This document shows, piece after piece, positions 5,400-6,623 of a stretch of 6,623 nucleotides of DNA. Position numbers and translations under genes: made by a program. Positions within the stretch are counted from its first letter, which is position 1. The number at the start of each line of letters is the position of its first letter. The notes beneath the pieces were generated by a model, which had not been told where the DNA came from, did not search any database, and saw nothing but the letters and a program-made list of their open reading frames with translations. The DNA comes from an uncultured Clostridia bacterium (GTDB lineage Bacteria; Bacillota; Clostridia; TANB77; CAG-508). The stretch lies in contig CANPWI010000075.1 of NCBI GenBank assembly GCA_947584125.1, forward strand, positions 1-6,623, in the 5' to 3' direction.

Positions 5400-6263
5400 T
5401 TATTGTTTTTCAAAAATTGTATTTTTTATTTTGTCTATATCTTGTATTACACTATTATAACCTGCTTCAAAGCATTCATCTAACCTTTTTGTATCTAGTA
5501 ATCCTGTTTTATTTGTACTTATATTTATAATTACATCACTTTTTTCTACACTTTTTTCACATATTTTATTTCCCATAATGTCTATTGTTTTCATTGCTAT
5601 GTCCATTATATTACTTTCTTCATCAATTACATCTGGGGCAAATTTTACAGCAATAATTTTATCTGCTCCTTGTTTTTTAACCTCATCTACAGGTACATTG
5701 TTTAATGCACCTCCATCAATAAATGCATAACTTTCATATTTGCAAGGACTAAACACAGCTGAAAAACTACTACTTGCTCTTACTGCTTTTCCTATTGTTA
5801 TATCTGTTATATAATTATTTTTATTATTTATATTTTGTGGTAATTTATTTGTAAATATATATTCTGTTTCAGTTATAATGTCTACTGTTGGAATAACAAG
5901 TGGCATTTTTATTTCGTTAATATTTTTTATTCCTTTTTTATTTGCAATTTTATTATAAATTTTTTCTATACTATTTCCATTATTTAATCCTTTTAATGTT
6001 ATTGGTCTTTTTTTTATAAAACTTCCAATACCTTGTAATATTGGAAATCTATTAATTTTAACTATACTATTTGCATTTTCTTTAAATAATTTATGTATTT
6101 GTTCTGGTGAATACCCCATTGCATAAGAAGATGCTACTAAACTACCTGAACTTGTACCTCCAATTATATCTATTTTTATACCATTATCTTCTAATGCTTT
6201 TAATACTCCTGCATGAGCAATTCCTTTAATTCCACCCCCTGATAGAGCAATTCCTATTTTCAT
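5400..6263 (-). CDS. Patatin-like phospholipase / lipid acyl hydrolase
   Basis: A single-domain patatin-family hydrolase with a Ser-Asp dyad, of the bacterial RssA/YlbK-like type. The substrate is probably a phospholipid or other acyl ester but cannot be read from the sequence. The 287-residue product starts MKIGIALSGGGIKGIAHAGV, carrying the oxyanion-hole glycines (9-14). The nucleophile is Ser38 in GTSSG (36-40), and the catalytic Asp is D183 in IDGGALNNVP. The VRASSSFSAVFSP segment (161-173) is also typical. I see no signal peptide or clear transmembrane helix, so it is probably cytoplasmic or peripheral. ATG at 6263 is chosen, with GAGGTG at 6278-6273 nine bases upstream. A GTG at 6275 lies inside that Shine-Dalgarno. 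The ribosome-binding site is buried in the hairpin at 6270-6330, so translation may be weak or regulated. Confidence 0.92.
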   Translation of the reverse strand: MKIGIALSGGGIKGIAHAGVLKALEDNGIKIDIIGGTSSGSLVASSYAMGYSPEQIHKLFKENANSIVKINRFPILQGIGSFIKKRPITLKGLNNGNSIEKIYNKIANKKGIKNINEIKMPLVIPTVDIITETEYIFTNKLPQNINNKNNYITDITIGKAVRASSSFSAVFSPCKYESYAFIDGGALNNVPVDEVKKQGADKIIAVKFAPDVIDEESNIMDIAMKTIDIMGNKICEKSVEKSDVIINISTNKTGLLDTKRLDECFEAGYNSVIQDIDKIKNTIFEKQ

Positions 6264-6266
6264 AAT

Positions 6267-6330
6267 AAAAAACACCTCATATTTCTTAATAATATAATTA
6301 AATATATTATTAACGAAATATAAGGTGTTT
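6267..6330 (-). terminator. Long rny terminator hairpin that also covers the patatin Shine-Dalgarno
   Basis: The minus-strand transcript can form a 27-pair stem between 6330-6303 and 6296-6270, with one bulged base (6314), one G·U pair and a six-base loop. The 3' arm ends in GGTGTTT and runs into six T (6272-6267). It starts 29 bases after the rny stop, so it fits an intrinsic terminator for rny, though most of the stem is A/U. GAGGTG, the Shine-Dalgarno of the patatin gene, is at 6278-6273 in the paired 3' arm, and the U tract is the spacer before its ATG. Confidence 0.85.
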
Positions 6331-6359
6331 AAACAACTTTTTATTATTTTTTATAATTT

Positions 6360-6623
6360 TTATTTTGCATATTCTATTGCTCTTGCTTCTCTTATTACAT
6401 TAACTTTGATTTGTCCTGGATAATCCATTTCATTTTCAACTCTTTTAGCTATATCTCTAGCTAAAATCGTCATTTGAGCATCTGATACTTTTTCTGGCTT
6501 AACTACAATTCTAACCTCTCTACCAGCTTGAATTGCATAAGATTTGTCAACACCTTCAAAAGAATCAGCAATTTGTTCTAATTGCTCTAATCTCTTTATG
6601 TATGCTTCTAATGTTTCTCTTCT
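6360..6623 (-). CDS. rny: Ribonuclease Y, C-terminal part (5' end outside window)
   Basis: RNase Y is the membrane-anchored HD-domain endonuclease that starts mRNA decay in many Bacillota. Only the last 87 codons are present. The visible residues begin RRETLEAYIKRLEQLEQIA and continue SFEGVDKSYAIQAGREVRVV, then LARDIAKRVENEMDYPGQIK, ending VNVIREARAIEYAK. This is nearly the Bacillus RNase Y C-terminus ([21 protein letters not shown]). The membrane anchor, coiled coil, KH domain and the HD catalytic residues lie beyond the window edge and cannot be checked. The reading frame is open to the edge, and the TAA stop is at 6362-6360. A long hairpin with a U tract follows 29 bases later. Confidence 0.96.
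   Translation of the reverse strand, partial: RRETLEAYIKRLEQLEQIADSFEGVDKSYAIQAGREVRIVVKPEKVSDAQMTILARDIAKRVENEMDYPGQIKVNVIREARAIEYAK

Noticed and set aside
6264..6275. GTG at 6275 as the patatin start
   Set aside because: The codon is part of the GAGGTG Shine-Dalgarno. ATG at 6263 leads straight into the conserved MKIGIALSGGG.

Overview
The window is a very AT-rich bacterial chromosome segment in which every gene lies on the minus strand, so it reads from the right end to the left. The proteins are housekeeping proteins of Bacillota (Firmicutes) type: RNase Y, RNase J with the Firmicutes C-terminal ending, a 550-residue GluRS with an N-terminal extension, a DUF951 protein, and an infC-rpmI-rplT operon with a Bacillus-like L20 leader. 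Low G+C (below about 30% by eye), A/T-ending codons and the GluRS form suggest an uncultured or gut-type Clostridia. That placement is an inference. The standard bacterial code fits; no in-frame TGA has to be read as Trp.

Layout in the direction of transcription. (1) The last 87 codons of rny (RNase Y), followed by a 27-bp hairpin with a U6 tract. The Shine-Dalgarno sequence of the next gene is inside this hairpin. (2) A patatin-like phospholipase. (3) A consensus sigma-A promoter and a leader of about 184 nt, then rnj (RNase J), gltX (13 nt downstream) and a 58-residue DUF951 zinc-ribbon protein. A GC-rich bulged palindrome lies between gltX and the DUF951 gene. (4) A second perfect TTGACA-17-TATAAT promoter just after the DUF951 stop, and a leader of about 157 nt whose helices match an L20-controlled transcription attenuator. 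It is followed by infC (IF-3, most likely starting at AUA), rpmI (L35) and rplT (L20).

Functionally the region joins mRNA decay (RNase Y endonuclease, RNase J exo/endonuclease) to translation (GluRS, IF-3, two large-subunit proteins). The best regulatory signals are the infC leader, where a helix pairing 1306-1316 with 1223-1232 excludes the terminator hairpin 1203-1229, and the hairpin between rny and the patatin gene. I see no mobile element, CRISPR array, tRNA, rRNA or defence system. The region is conserved core genome with interesting RNA-level control rather than a new multi-gene system.
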